Notes under the pieces: generated by a model
What the model saw: the letters and a program-made list of their open reading frames with translations, nothing else
Told to the model about the DNA's origin: nothing
Databases searched by the model: none
Origin: Lucinisca nassula
Taxonomy: Eukaryota > Mollusca > Bivalvia > Lucinida > Lucinidae
Reading direction: 5' to 3'
DNA length: 64,000 nucleotides
NCBI GenBank assembly: GCA_963580285.1
Contig: OY757012.1
Location: forward strand, 169,186,652-169,250,651
Part shown: positions 1 to 9,969 of the stretch, one piece after another
Layout of the letters: each line of letters opens with the position of its first letter
How positions within the stretch are numbered: the stretch's first letter is position 1
Position numbers and translations under genes: made by a program

Positions 1-189
1 CACATAAATGTTAAACACCATGAGAAGACGTGCAGAACACATGAACCGTAACTCTTGCTTTTCTTTCATAGTTATTGCCCTTTGAATGTTATAACTTCCA
101 ATTTTTACCATACACTTGTGTCCGCTCTGTAACTTTCAAACCGTTTGAGATAAATTCATGAAACTTCAAACAAATGCAAAGCACAGTAA

Positions 190-1620
190 TAGAATGGGCG
201 AGTTTGACTTTCATGCTCATGATCTCAAGGTCAAGGTCACTGTGGCTATTTTTAGAAAAAACGTCATCGCTCTAGTGCCTTTATTTCTTCACCAATTTCA
301 ATTAACTTCAAACAAATATTACTTATGACAATATCTTGAGCGAATTCGACTTTCAAGGTCGTGACCTCACTGTCAAGGTCACTGTCGCTATTTTTAGAAA
401 AACTTTGTCTTTGTCATGACTCTAGCGCCTACATTTCTTCATCAATTTCAATATAACTTCACACAAATGTTCCTTATGACACAATCTCAAGTGAGTGTGA
501 CGTTCATGCTCATGACCTCAAGGTCAAGGTCACTGTGGCTATTTTTTGGAAAAACGTTGTCATCGCTCTACTGCCTTTATTTCTTCATCAATTTCAATAT
601 CACTTCAAACAAATGTTACTTATGACAATATCTTGAGGCGAGTTTGACTTTCAAGGTTGTGACCTCACTGTCAAGGTCACTGTAGCTATTTATAGTAAAA
701 CTTTGTCATCACTCTAGCGCCTACATTTCTTCACCGATTTCAATATAACTTTACACAAATGTTCTTTATGACAGTATCTCGAACGAATTCCACTTTCAAG
801 GTCAAGGTCACAATGGCTATTTTTAGAAAAACTTTGTCATCACTCTAGCGCTTACATTTCTTCACCGATTTCAATATAACTTTACACAAATGTTCTTTAT
901 GACAGTATCTCGAACGAATTCCACTTTCAAGGTCAAGGTCACTGTGGCTATTTTTAGAAAAACTTTGTCATCACTCTAGCGCTTACATTTCTTCACTGAT
1001 TTCAATATAACTTCACACAAATCTCGAGCGAGTTCCACTTTCAAGGTCAAGGTCACTGTGGCTATTTTTAGAAAAACTTTGTCATCACTCTAGCGCTTAC
1101 ATTTCTTCACCGATTTCAATATAACTTCACACAAATGATCCTTATGACAATATCTCGAGCGATTTCGTCTTTCAAGGTCAAGGTCACTGTGGCTATTTTT
1201 AGAAAAACATTGTCATCACTCAAGTGACAACATTTCTTCACTGATTTCAATATGACTTCACAAAAATGTACCTTATGACAACACCTCGAGCGAGTTTGAC
1301 TTTCAAGAGCAAGGTTACTGTGGCTATTTTTAGAAACACCTTTGACGCACAAACAGTTTTATAACATTTATTATCACAATAATTCTTCACAATCTCCAGA
1401 CGTTTCGGCTTTTTACAGCCTTTTTCACGGATTTTTCTTTCAAGCTATCACAAAATCCGTGAAAAAGGCTGTAAAAAGCCGAAACGTCTGGAGATTGTGA
1501 AGAATTATTGTGATAATAAATATTTTTAGAAAAACTTTGTCATCATTCTAGCGCTTACATTTCTTCACCGATTTCACAAAAATGTTCCTTATGACAATAT
1601 CTCCAGCGATTTCGACTTTC
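190..1620. repeat. Tandem repeat array, ~115-150 bp unit
   Basis: About ten degenerate units, each holding the anchor TCAAGGTCAAGGTCACTGTGG followed by a TATTTTTAGAAAAACTTTGTCATC-like stretch and an ATTTCTTCACCGATTTC stretch. Anchors recur near 226, 372, 520, 671, 797, 928, 1042, 1173 and 1302, so spacing is 114-151 bp. The array lies in the BTBD9 intron before the first visible exon. It looks like the body of a tandem-repeat element whose head and tail are not seen here. A palindromic insertion (1366-1521) splits it near its right end. Confidence 0.85.
1366..1521. repeat. Perfect 70-bp-arm foldback element
   Basis: Arms 1366-1435 and 1452-1521 are exact reverse complements over 70 bases by direct comparison, with a 16-base loop. 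The element sits inside a unit of the surrounding tandem array. No coding capacity. Probably a young non-autonomous foldback MITE, because no arm mismatches have accumulated. Confidence 0.9.
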
Positions 1621-1631
1621 AACTGATCAAT

Positions 1632-1785
1632 CGAGGAGTCCTAAATTTGTTTCACAATCCAGCAAGGAGTCCAAGAAGTGCAGATGGAATGGCAAATAGT
1701 GTAGACCCTGATCAGGAGCAGTCTGATCTGGGTCTGCACTGTTTGCTTACTCCTGTCTATCCTAATGCTTTGGATCATTACGGTA
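1632..1785 (-). mobile_element. Alpha MITE, truncated
   Basis: Reverse-oriented copy of the alpha family (full copy at 6727-6939; TIR TACCGTAA...ATCCTAA). It holds the central hairpin with TAGACCCTGATCAG and CTGATCTGGGTCTGCACTG. It ends in ATTACGGTA at 1785, only 16 bases before the acceptor of the exon at 1802. Confidence 0.75.
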
Positions 1786-1801
1786 TAAATTTCTGTTTCA
1801 G

Positions 1802-2066
1802 TCATCAGTAAAGGAGCTGATCTCTAGAGATTCATTCTGTGCTCCAGAAATACAAATTTTCAACGCAATACGAGAATGGGCAAACCAGAATGCTAGTGTT
1901 GACCCTACGCCAATTCTAGAAGCTGTACGTCTACCACTGATGACTATGCATGAGCTGTTGAATGTGGTGCGAGACACCAGTCTTGTCACTGCTGATTCTA
2001 TTCTTGATGCCATAAAACTACAGACTGAGAGCCGGGATATGGATCTGCAATACAGAGGATTTCTAG
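1802..2066 (+). CDS. BTBD9: BTBD9, BACK-domain exon
   Basis: Internal coding exon of BTB/POZ domain-containing protein 9, a BTB-BACK-discoidin protein (family knowledge: thought to act as a cullin-3 substrate adaptor, linked to synaptic and iron physiology). The acceptor TTCTGTTTCAG ends at 1801. The exon opens in phase 0, encodes 88 residues, and ends in phase 1 at donor GTACCG. Family-typical segments are SRDSFCAPEIQIF, DPTPILEAVRLPL and SILDAIKLQTESRDMDLQYR, from the distal BACK domain. The upstream BTB exons lie outside the window. MITEs abut both splice sites. Confidence is high because the following exons continue the family order in compatible phases. Confidence 0.95.
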
Positions 2067-2143
2067 GTACCGTATTTACCCTAAATATTCGGAGACCTCA
2101 ACACCTTGTCATACTTGTTCTTAAATTGAACAGCAACAATTTA

Positions 2144-3431
2144 CGAGGGTAGGCTGTAAAGTTCTGAGCCTGACCAAGAAGCAGGCATCGAACAGCCATG
2201 AAATTTTGTATTCATTAAATCCAAACCTTTACACCCCGATATTACTTGATTTGACTCAAATGAGTTCAAGTTTACCTGCAGTAACGTAGAAATTCTAGAC
2301 TTTGAAAATTGATACTAGCACGTTTTTGAGAAAATAGACAAAATCTGGCATAGTGGTGTCATCAAGTACCTCCATAAAAAGAGTTTAGCTCCTAAGGACA
2401 TTCATGCGGATATGGTTGCTACATTAGGGGATGATGCTCCTTCGTATTCAACCGTGAAAAGGTGGGCAGCAAATTTTAAGATGAGCAAGGACAGCCTTGA
2501 AGATGATGACCGGTGTGGGCGACCTACAATGGCTACAACTGAGGAAACCATCAGCCAAGTACACAGGGCCGTGATGGATGACTTGCGTTCAACTGTGAAT
2601 CAGTTATCTAACACTGTTGGCATCTCCTGTGAATGAGTAGAGAAATTCTACACAGTGAATTTGGAATGTCGAAGGTTTCCGCCAGATGGATGCCACGGCT
2701 TTTGACGCCTGACCAAAAGTTGACCAGACTGAACCTGTCACAAGCCAACTTGGCTATTTTTGAAGCAGACCAAGATGGTTTTCTTGACCGTTTTGTCACT
2801 CAGGATGAGTGTTGGGTTCATCACTTTGAGCCAGAGACCAAAAGACAATCCATGCAATGGAAGCACCCTGGCTCACTCCCTCCAAAGAAGGCAAAGGATG
2901 CTCCTCTGCAGGGAAGGTGATGGCATCAGTGTTCTGGGATGCCACGGGTATAATATTCATAGATTACCTTCAAAAGGGCAGAACAATAAATGGGGAGTAT
3001 TATGCAGATCTGCTAAAACAATTGCGAAAAGCAATTAAGGCTAAACGACCCAGAAAATTGACAAAAGGGGTCTTGTTCCATCAGGACAATGCGCCTGCTC
3101 ATAAATCGGTTGTCACAATGGCTGCTGTGCATGACTGTGGCTTCACACTTGTCGATCACCCTCCGTATTCACCTGATCTAGCTCCATCAGATTATTTCCT
3201 GTTTCCAAACATGAAAAAGCACTTTGCTGGGCAGCATTATCGGTCAGACGAGGAGGTGATAGCTGCTGTGGAGGAGTTTTTCAGGGAACAAGATGAGACC
3301 TTCTATACCACTGGGATCCAAGGACTCCAGCATCCCTCGAGGAAGGGAGACTATGTTGAAAAATAAGGCACTTTCAGCATGGACAAACCATTGGATCTTG
3401 GTCAGGCTCAGAACTTTTCAGCCTACCCTCG
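2144..3431 (+). mobile_element. Mariner transposon 1 (full length, dead)
   Basis: A 1288 bp element bounded by 35 bp inverted repeats (2144-2178 and 3397-3431) that begin CGAGGGTAGGCTG and differ at one base, flanked by TA target duplications (2142-2143, 3432-3433). It carries a DD34D transposase in sense orientation, broken by frameshifts. It is inserted inside a delta MITE in the BTBD9 intron. Confidence 0.95.
2331..3366 (+). pseudogene. Mariner DD34D transposase, frameshifted
   Basis: Cut-and-paste transposase of the IS630-Tc1-mariner superfamily. Readable pieces in order: an N-terminal helix-turn-helix region (to SYSTVKRWAANF), a GMSKVSARWMPRLLTPDQK segment, the first catalytic Asp in TQDECWVHHFEP, the second in FHQDNAPAH, and the third in SPDLAPSDYFLFP. 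Exactly 34 residues separate the last two, defining DD34D. The C-terminus matches the family pattern GIQGLQH...GDYVEK. The frame is lost near 2630 and again near 2900, and the expected start codon is not present at the 5' end. All three catalytic Asp codons persist, so inactivation is by frameshift. Confidence 0.92.
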
Positions 3432-3648
3432 TACTACCTGATGTGTTTGAAAATAGCTGGACAAGTGGCAAAGAGTGTAAACCCGGATGAGACACCCCAT
3501 AATTGAAACACCACAGATTCTGTGGCATCTCATCTGGGTTTACACTGTTTGCTCAAGCTTGTCTGTCCAAAACACAGGGCAAGGAAGGTATGGTTTCAGT
3601 TTCTTTAGCTGACTTTGATTTTGCATGGAGGGCATTCAAAACATTGTT

Positions 3649-5090
3649 AGCTCACCTGAGCATGAAGTGCTCATGGTGAGCTATTGTGATCGGTCAATGT
3701 CCGTCGTGCGTCGTGGGGCGTCAACAATTTGCTTTAAATGCTAACTCCTACTTAACCCTTGAGCCAATTTCAATAAAACTTCATAGGAATATTGCTGAGG
3801 TGACCCGCTACAAAAGTAGCTAAAATTATTTCGCTCCGCTGAACAAGATGGCAGCCAGAGCTAAAAATAGAAAATTCTTTAAACGACAACTCCTTTACCC
3901 TTGGGCCAAATTAATTCAAACTTCATAGGAATGTTGCTTAGGTGACCCTCCACTAAAATAGCTAAAACGGTATTGCTCTGATGAGCAAAATGGCAGCCAT
4001 AGCTAAAAATAGAAAAAAACATCGTAAATTGGCTTCAAATGCAAACTCCTCCACAACCCTTGGGCCAATTTGATTCAAACTTCACAGGAATGTTGCCCAA
4101 ATGACTCCCTACCAAAATACCAAAAATCGTTATGCTCTGACAAACAAGATGGCCGCCAGAGCTAAAAATAGAAAAAAAACTTTAAACGACGTCTCCACCT
4201 GTAACCTTGGGCCAATTTTATTCAAACTTCATAGGAATTTTGCTTAGATGACCATCTACCAAAATAGCTGAAAAGGTTCTGCTCTGATGAGCAAAATGGC
4301 CGCCATAGCTAAAAATAGAAAAACATCGTAAATTTGTTTCAAACACGAATTCCTCCTTAACCCTTGGGCCAATTTGATTCAAACTTCACAGGAATATTAT
4401 GTCGTTGACTCCCTACCAAAATAGCTAAAATTGTTCCGCTCTGACTATGAAGATGGCCACCAGAGCTAAAAATAGAAAAATTCTTCAAACGACAATTCCT
4501 CCTTACCCCTTGAGCCAATTTGATTCAAACTTCACAGGAATATTATGTCGTTGACCCTCTACCATATGAGCTAAAACGATCCCACTCTGATGAGCAAATG
4601 GCCACCAGAGCTAAAAATAGAAAAACATTGTTAATTTGCTTCAAACTTCACAGGAATGTTGCCCAGATGACCCCCTTCCAAAATAGTTAAAATCATTCCA
4701 CTCTGATAAACAAGATGGTCACCAGGGCTAAAAATAGAAAAAAATCTTCAAACGACAACTCCTCCTGTACCCTTGGGCCAATTACATTCAAATGTTGCTT
4801 AGATGACTCTCTACCAAAATAGCTAAAATGGTCTCCCTCCGATGAACAATATGGCCACCAGAGCGTAAAAAAGAAAAACATTGTAAATTTGCTTCAAATG
4901 TGAATTCTTCCTAAACCCTTGGGTCAATTTGATTCAAACTTCAAAGGAATGTTGCCTAGGTGACACTCTACCAAAATAGCTAAGATCGTTCCACTCTGAT
5001 CAACAAGATGGCCACCAGAGCTAAAAATAAAATGTACTAGAGACAGTGACATTTAGGTGAGCGAATCGGGGCCCTCTAGGCCCTCTTGTT
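3649..5090 (+). mobile_element. HINE-like tandem-repeat element A
   Basis: Head hairpin AGCTCACCTGAGC/GCTCATGGTGAGCT at 3649, then a GTCCGTCGTGCGTCG spacer. About nine ~130-140 bp tandem units follow, with ACCCTTGGGCCAATTTGATT, TTCAAACTTCACAGGAAT and AAGATGGCC...AGAGCTAAAAATAG. The tail is AGGTGAGCGAATCGGGGCCC...CCCTCTTGTT at 5090. The 5' CTCACCT and 3' AGGTGAG form subterminal inverted repeats. No coding. Helentron-associated identity is inferred from architecture only. Confidence 0.8.
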
Positions 5091-5450
5091 TCCATGGCTG
5101 TTCAGAAACTCATTCTAGAGCCCCAGGAAATTCTTTCTGCAAGCCATGATAAGACATAGTAAGATACAATTGAGGAAGATATTTTGTTTTACAGTTATTT
5201 TGTGTGTACGCTTCTTCTTCTTCAGGTGTCGTGAGGTTATTCTATTGAGTAAACACAGCATACATACTCATTAGAATCATCGCAATGATGCGATTCTTAT
5301 GAGTACACACAGCAAAACTTTTTTTTGAAATAATCATCATGCCTCCTGACATGGTTGTATAATGCATAACACTCTTGGCTTGATTTGAACTAGCCCTGTC
5401 GTAAACAAATTTATTATGGTCCAAGAAGTGATCAAACCATGGGATTTTGT
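5091..5450. mobile_element. Pogo-like MITE with central palindrome
   Basis: Divergent copy of the GGCTC/GAGCC MITE (full copy 58225-58586). It starts near CCATGGCTGTTCAGAAACTC, directly after element A's tail, and ends near GTCCAAGAAGTG. Its centre (about 5251-5312) is the palindrome CTCATTAGAATCATCGCAATG/GATGCGATTCTTATGAG. Confidence 0.55.
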
Positions 5451-5454
5451 CTAA

Positions 5455-5989
5455 GTAATAATCCTAAAAGTTTGGACACATTGAGAACTAGCTTAAACAA
5501 AAAAGTTTAACAAAATTGTTCCACACTTCTGCAACGGCCCCCGCCCATAGGGGCTTGAAGAAATATATGGGCTGCATGATGCTTCCACACAGAGCTGAAT
5601 CCGGCCCACACACTAGTACTGGTAAACCCCTTAGAGGATCTAAGCCTGTCCAGGAACTGCGATGCGAGGCGGACCGTCCATGCTAATAAACCCTATTGGT
5701 TTCATTGGGCGACAGGGCTTGAGATGTCATTTCATCTCGATGTCGGGTAAAAGTTCCACAAAATTGGAAGCAACGTCTCCAAAATGACCTTTACAGTGTT
5801 GACGGGGACGTTAAACCTCAAATCAAACAAAATCAAACAAATCCACGCTTCTGCAAGGAGTTCAAAAGGTGCAGATGGAATGGCAAACAGTGTAGACCCT
5901 GATCAGACTGCTCCTTCAGGAGCAGTCTGATCTGGGTCTGCACTGTTTGCTTAGACTTATTTGTCCCAGTACTAAGGATCATTTTGGTA
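5455..5989 (-). mobile_element. Alpha MITE split by a SINE
   Basis: The left part (5455-5519) has ATCCTAAAAGTTTGGACAC. The right part (5843-5989) has the hairpin AGACCCTGATCAGACTGCTCC / GGAGCAGTCTGATCTGGGTC and ends ATTTTGGTA. The SINE 5535-5841 interrupts it. Its right end lies 14 bases from the acceptor of the exon at 6004. Confidence 0.75.
5535..5841 (+). mobile_element. CAAA-tailed SINE, full length
   Basis: About 307 bp, starting GGCCCCCGCCCATAGGGGCTT and ending GACGTTAAACCTCAAATCAAA. It is flanked by a 15 bp target duplication TCCACRCTTCTGCAA (5520-5534, 5842-5856; one mismatch). The same element recurs about ten times in the window. Duplications of 12-15 bp and the tail polarity indicate target-primed retroposition. 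Confidence 0.85.
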
Positions 5990-6003
5990 TCTCACTCTTT
6001 CAG

Positions 6004-6223
6004 TGCCTGAAGAAAACATAGCAACAACTCGTCATGGTGCCCAAGTGGTGCGGGGAGAAATGAAAGCTGCTCTGCTGGACGGAGACACAACAAACTACGA
6101 TTTAGACCGAGGGTTTACTAGACATCTAATTGATGACAATAATGGACAGGGAATAGTGATACGACTTGAACAACCCTTTATTATCAACACAGTAAAACTG
6201 CTACTATGGGATAAAGACACCAG
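6004..6223 (+). CDS. BTBD9: BTBD9, first discoidin-like module, exon 1
   Basis: The acceptor CTCACTCTTTCAG ends at 6003. The exon opens in phase 1 and completes the valine codon begun by the previous exon. It ends in phase 2 at GTATTT. It encodes the start of the first F5/8 type C-like module: PEENIATTRHGAQVVRGEM, ALLDGDTTNYDLDRGFTRH and a terminal LLLWDKDTR. Its counterpart in the second module is the exon at 23898-24087, which has the same 1-to-2 phase pattern. An alpha MITE ends 14 bases upstream and a delta MITE begins 4-5 bases downstream. Confidence 0.96.
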
Positions 6224-6227
6224 GTAT

Positions 6228-6939
6228 TTACCATATTTACACTTATTTTGACACCTCTACTCCTTACCATACTGGTTCTAAACTTTGAACAAGTACAAAT
6301 TAGTACCTTTATGATATGAAAGTACTGCAAAAATCCTAATAATTCAAACAGCTTAAGGACTTGCTATATTTCTCCTAAAATTTTTACACAGTTGTTTCAC
6401 AATCCAGCAAGGAGTCCAAAAGATGGAATGGCTAAAAGTGTAGACCTTGATCAGACTGCTCAGATCTGGTTCTCCACTGTTTGCTTAGGCCTATGTGCCC
6501 CTATACTTCGGATCATTACGGTAACAAAGGAAAACAGTTAAGCTGAAAGATTGGTTTCAAACCTATCCACCAAGGTAGATTGACAGTCCATTGACAGTAG
6601 GGGTTGCTGGCTGTAACACTACTCGTTGTGTCTAAAATAGCTAGATGAGTGGCAAACAGTGTAGACCCAGATGAGATGCCTTATCTTGGTCCAAATTGTT
6701 TGCTCTGACCCGTCTGTCCGAATACATACCATAATAATCCTAAGTATTTGGACAGAGAGACCTAAGCAAACAGTACAGAATCAGATCAGACTGCAGGAGC
6801 AGTCCAATCAGGGCCTACACTATTTGCCATTCCGTCTGCACTTTTTGGACTCCTTGCTGGATTGTGAAATAAATTTGTTCAAATTTTTGGAGAATTTCAG
6901 CAAGTCCTCAAGGTGTCCAAATTTTTAGGATTTACAGTA
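6228..6939. mobile_element. MITE cluster (delta fragments, alpha copies)
   Basis: Delta-type left end TACCATATTTACACTTATTT at 6228. A reverse alpha copy at about 6380-6530. A delta right half at about 6610-6726 (hairpin arm AGTGTAGACCCAGATGAG, end CCGAATACATACC). A nearly full alpha copy at 6727-6939, starting TACCATAATAATCCTAAG and ending AGGATTTACAGTA. No coding. Confidence 0.65.
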
Positions 6940-7055
6940 GGTAAATAAGGTGTATAAGGTATATGAGAAATATTTGCAAACAGTCTGATCCAAGTCTTCA
7001 CTGGTAGAACAGTTTGAATATATGCCAGCTGAAACTGTTGAACTGAAAAATGCAT

Positions 7056-7262
7056 TGAACCTTATCCTGCCGAATCAATTTATTTACCCACACCCATTGC
7101 TGACAATCAACCAATCAAATTACTTTATATATAATGTACTTGTTCAATTCACGAACTGCATGACAAATAGTGTGTATCTTGATCAGATGGCTTCTTCAGA
7201 AGCCATCTGATCTGGATCTGCACTGTTTGCAAAAGACGGGGTTGTCATCTACATTAGGATAA
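7056..7262. mobile_element. Beta MITE
   Basis: Begins AACCTTATCCTGCCGAATC, with the family motifs CCCACACCCATT and CCAATCAAATTACTT. Its centre is the perfect hairpin GATCAGATGGCTTC/GAAGCCATCTGATC. It ends near ATTAGGATAAA. Better-preserved copies (for example 24871-25099) have TTAA at both ends. Confidence 0.7.
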
Positions 7263-7476
7263 AGTTTATCCATTTTGTACTGAATGGAATCTTTCCCCAT
7301 TAAGAAACGTTCAGAAATTTATTTTAAAAAATGTTGAACTTACTGCAAACACTCAAAGGTCTGATCAGATGCTGCATAAGGTTGGCACTGTTTGCAAGTA
7401 TCCCATTACAAAACTGGTTAAAATTGGTAAAGTTTGTACAGATGTTTTAATACCGGTTTGAAGGTGAAAATCATTG

Positions 7477-7756
7477 TTTGATTTGATGTTAAACGTCCCT
7501 GTCAACACTGTATAGGTCATTTTGGAGCTGCTGCTTCCAATTTTGTGGGACTTTAACCCGACATTGAGATGAAACCTGTTGCCCAATGAAACCAATAGGG
7601 TTTATAAGCATGGACGGTCCGACTTGCACCACTTTGCCTGGGCAGGTTTAGATTCTCTAGGCAGTTTATCGGTACTTGTGTGTGGTTGGTTTCTGCTCTG
7701 CTTGGAAGCATCATGCAGCTTATCTATTTCTTCAAGCCCTGATGGGCGGGGGCCAA
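7477..7756 (-). mobile_element. CAAA-tailed SINE
   Basis: Reverse-strand copy reading from TTTGATTTGATGTTAAACGTC to GCCCTGATGGGCGGGGGCC. Flanked by the perfect 12 bp duplication TGAAAATCATTG (7465-7476 and 7757-7768). More diverged than the copies at 39200 and 56147. Confidence 0.85.
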
Positions 7757-7959
7757 TGAAAATCATTGATTTAGGTGAGTTGATTCTAACAAATATCAAC
7801 AGCATGTGTTTCATGGAGCAACTATTTAAAGGGTAAAATGCTTTTAATTACTTATTATACTACTTAATAAGGTAAATATTTTATATAATGATGGAATGTT
7901 AGAAAACAATTATTGTGTTGTTGTTACAAAGAGGCTTTTCTGTACCTGTTTGAAATATC

Positions 7960-8230
7960 ATTAACCACTCATTGACACGGTCTTCCATTCATGCATCAGG
8001 TTAACAAGCCTGTGTGAGGAAAACTCCTCTAAACCCCACTTTATACCCGTGACAAAAGTATTTTGCTCAAAAACCTAGATTGTGGGTATTTATTAGAACC
8101 GCCTCAATAAGGCAGTTCTAACAAGCACCCAAAGTCTATTTTTGGACTTGAAATAAGAAGACTATCAATAACTTCCATCTGAAAAAGGCTAGTTCTAAAA
8201 ATAAGACAGATGCCATCTTAGCAATCAGGT
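7960..8230. repeat. Palindromic MITE with GCCTC core
   Basis: Central hairpin TGGGTATTTATTAGAACCGCC / GGCAGTTCTAACAAGCACCC at about 8085-8146, flanked by sequence similar to the elements near 22.9 kb, 60.0 kb and 61.9 kb (AAACCCCACTTTATA). No coding. Confidence 0.55.
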
Positions 8231-8259
8231 GTGTTATCCTAAAATATATTCTTTTCCAG

Positions 8260-8379
8260 ATCTTACTCCTACTATATCGAGATATCCATGGATGACAAAG
8301 ATTATGAGAGAATTATTGATCACACCAAATATTTGTGTAGATCCTCACAGACACTGCATTTCCCTGCTAAAGTTGTCAA
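8260..8379 (+). CDS. BTBD9: BTBD9, first discoidin-like module, exon 2
   Basis: Phase 2 to 2 exon between TATTCTTTTCCAG and GTAAGA. Encodes RSYSYYIEISMDDKDYERII, HTKYLCRSSQTLHFP and AKVVK (last codon shared). This is the beta-strand core of the first F5/8 type C-like module. The paralogous exon at 28482-28589 encodes RSYSYYIETS and has the same phases, so the two modules arose by duplication of an exon set. Confidence 0.96.
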
Positions 8380-8561
8380 GTAAGAACATAGTTCTATCTG
8401 CATAACCCTTTGCATTCTGAATATTTCTGTATGTTACACCCCTCCCTGATTTTAAGCCATTTGTGTGGCATGATTTCAATTTTTACTATGGATTCAGAAG
8501 CGGAACCATGGATTTAGAAGCAGACTGGAAAACAGTATACATCCTGATCAGCTGGCTTCTC

Positions 8562-8817
8562 AGAAGCCAGCTGATCTGGATCTATACTGTTTTAGAAGCC
8601 AGCTGATTTGGATCTATACTGTTTTAGAAGCCAGCTGATCTGGATCTATACTGTTTTAGAAGCCAGCTGATCTGGATCTATACTGTTTTAGAAGCCAGCT
8701 GATCTGGATCTATACTGTTTTAGAAGCCAGCTGATCAGGATCTATACTGTTTTAAAAGCCAGCTGATCTGGATCTATACTGTTTTAAAAGTCAGCTGATC
8801 TGGATCTATACTGTTTT
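8562..8817 (+). repeat. 32-bp minisatellite, eight units
   Basis: Exactly eight head-to-tail 32 bp units (8 x 32 = 256 bp). Each runs from AGAAGCCAGCTGATCTGG to ATCTATACTGTTTT, with few substitutions. The unit equals one arm of the palindromic MITE immediately upstream (8531-8561: AACAGTATACATCCTGATCA then GCTGGCTTCTC). A MITE half-arm has therefore been amplified in tandem. Confidence 0.95.
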
Positions 8818-8831
8818 CAAAATATGATATA

Positions 8832-9833
8832 CGGTAGACGCTCGTTATCTCGAACCTCACGGGATCGGATAAAAAGTTCGAGTTATCCGTAGTACGAGAT
8901 AACCAAAGTGTGAAGTCGCATGTATGCCGGAGCCCATTATTTGCCATGATATGCTTGGTTATTCTAGAGTAATAGCACTTACATGCACCGCTTATTGAGT
9001 TTTTAAAATTTGTTTATGAAAGTTATGGAGCTTGCCGAAGTGTAGCCATTATTCTCACATGTTTTGTCCTGCAAATTCGGGTATTAAATGGACTGGTTCC
9101 CAGCTTGTGAATGCAATGCTTTAATCACATCAGTGAGCAGTACATGCTACGTCATACGGGTATTCCCCCGTATTGATTTAAACAGTTTAGGTCCTACCGA
9201 GAAAGCTGGCCATGAGCCATATTTTTAGGATCTACACTGTATGTGCATTGGGACAAGGGACAGTTCAATTTTGACACTAATGATGAGTAGGTAAAACAAC
9301 CAATTAAAGAACCTTGTCATAACTTTTCGTACATTAATACAAATCACAGCCGCCTTTTATCACAAAAATCTTGGAAATCATGATCGAAGGTTGAGCACCG
9401 CATGTCAGTCTTTATTTTGTGCACGTATTTTTCCTAATAGCGGTAAAGGTATTGTGTACGCTAATTTTGATTGTGAACGGACCTGGACAAATGGGAAAAT
9501 TAAAAACATTGTGAGTACTGATGAACTGTTTTGTAATGGTCTATTATGACTTTCTTCAACTGAAAGACCGGCGGCATCGTTTATGGTTTTTTTTCCTTCC
9601 TTCTTTATGTCATGAATCCCGGTTCGAGATACGCAGTGGTAAAAACAGTGAAAAATATATTCAGGGACTGAAAATGATGGGCGAGATAGCCGAAGTGTCG
9701 ACTTAAAAGTAGTTTGACACATGCGAAGTTGAAATACAATAAATGTATAGGGCAAATATACGGGACTTAGAAATCGGTTCGACATAAGTGATAGGATCGA
9801 GATAGGCGAGGTCGAGATAACAAGAGTCAACTG
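8832..9833. mobile_element. Pogo/Tigger-like element, non-autonomous
   Basis: A 1002 bp element with inverted ends: left CGGTAGACGCTCGTTATCTC; right, read in reverse, CAGTTGACTCTTGTTATCTC. Flanked by TA (8830-8831, 9834-9835). CAGT-type ends with a TCTCGA motif are typical of pogo/Tigger families. The internal ORFs do not resemble a DDE transposase to me. Confidence 0.75.
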
Positions 9834-9969
9834 TATATGGATTCAGCATGGTGACAGTAAATAATAATTTTAGTGTGTCTGACCATATGAATGGTAGTTA
9901 TATCCCTTGGCAATCTTTTTGTTTGTCCATTTTTTTGTTTTAATTATACCTCCCACATACAAAGTATAG

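Larger units (their letters stand above)
2068..3590 (+). mobile_element. Delta MITE interrupted by mariner-1
   Basis: The left part (2068-2143) begins TACCGTATTTACCCTAA. The right part (3432-3590) holds the family hairpin AGAGTGTAAACCCGGATGAG / CATCTGGGTTTACACTG. A similar but uninterrupted member is at 50213-50603. The mariner at 2144-3431 sits between the two halves with a TA on each side. The left terminus overlaps the splice donor of the preceding exon: its TA supplies the donor T. Confidence 0.7.

Noticed and set aside
8562..8817. Regular 32-bp repeats as a CRISPR array
   Set aside because: No spacers between units, eukaryotic context, and the unit derives from the adjacent MITE arm.
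9405..9830. 141-residue minus ORF inside the pogo-like element
   Set aside because: It overlaps the terminal repeat and shows no transposase motifs; probably chance.
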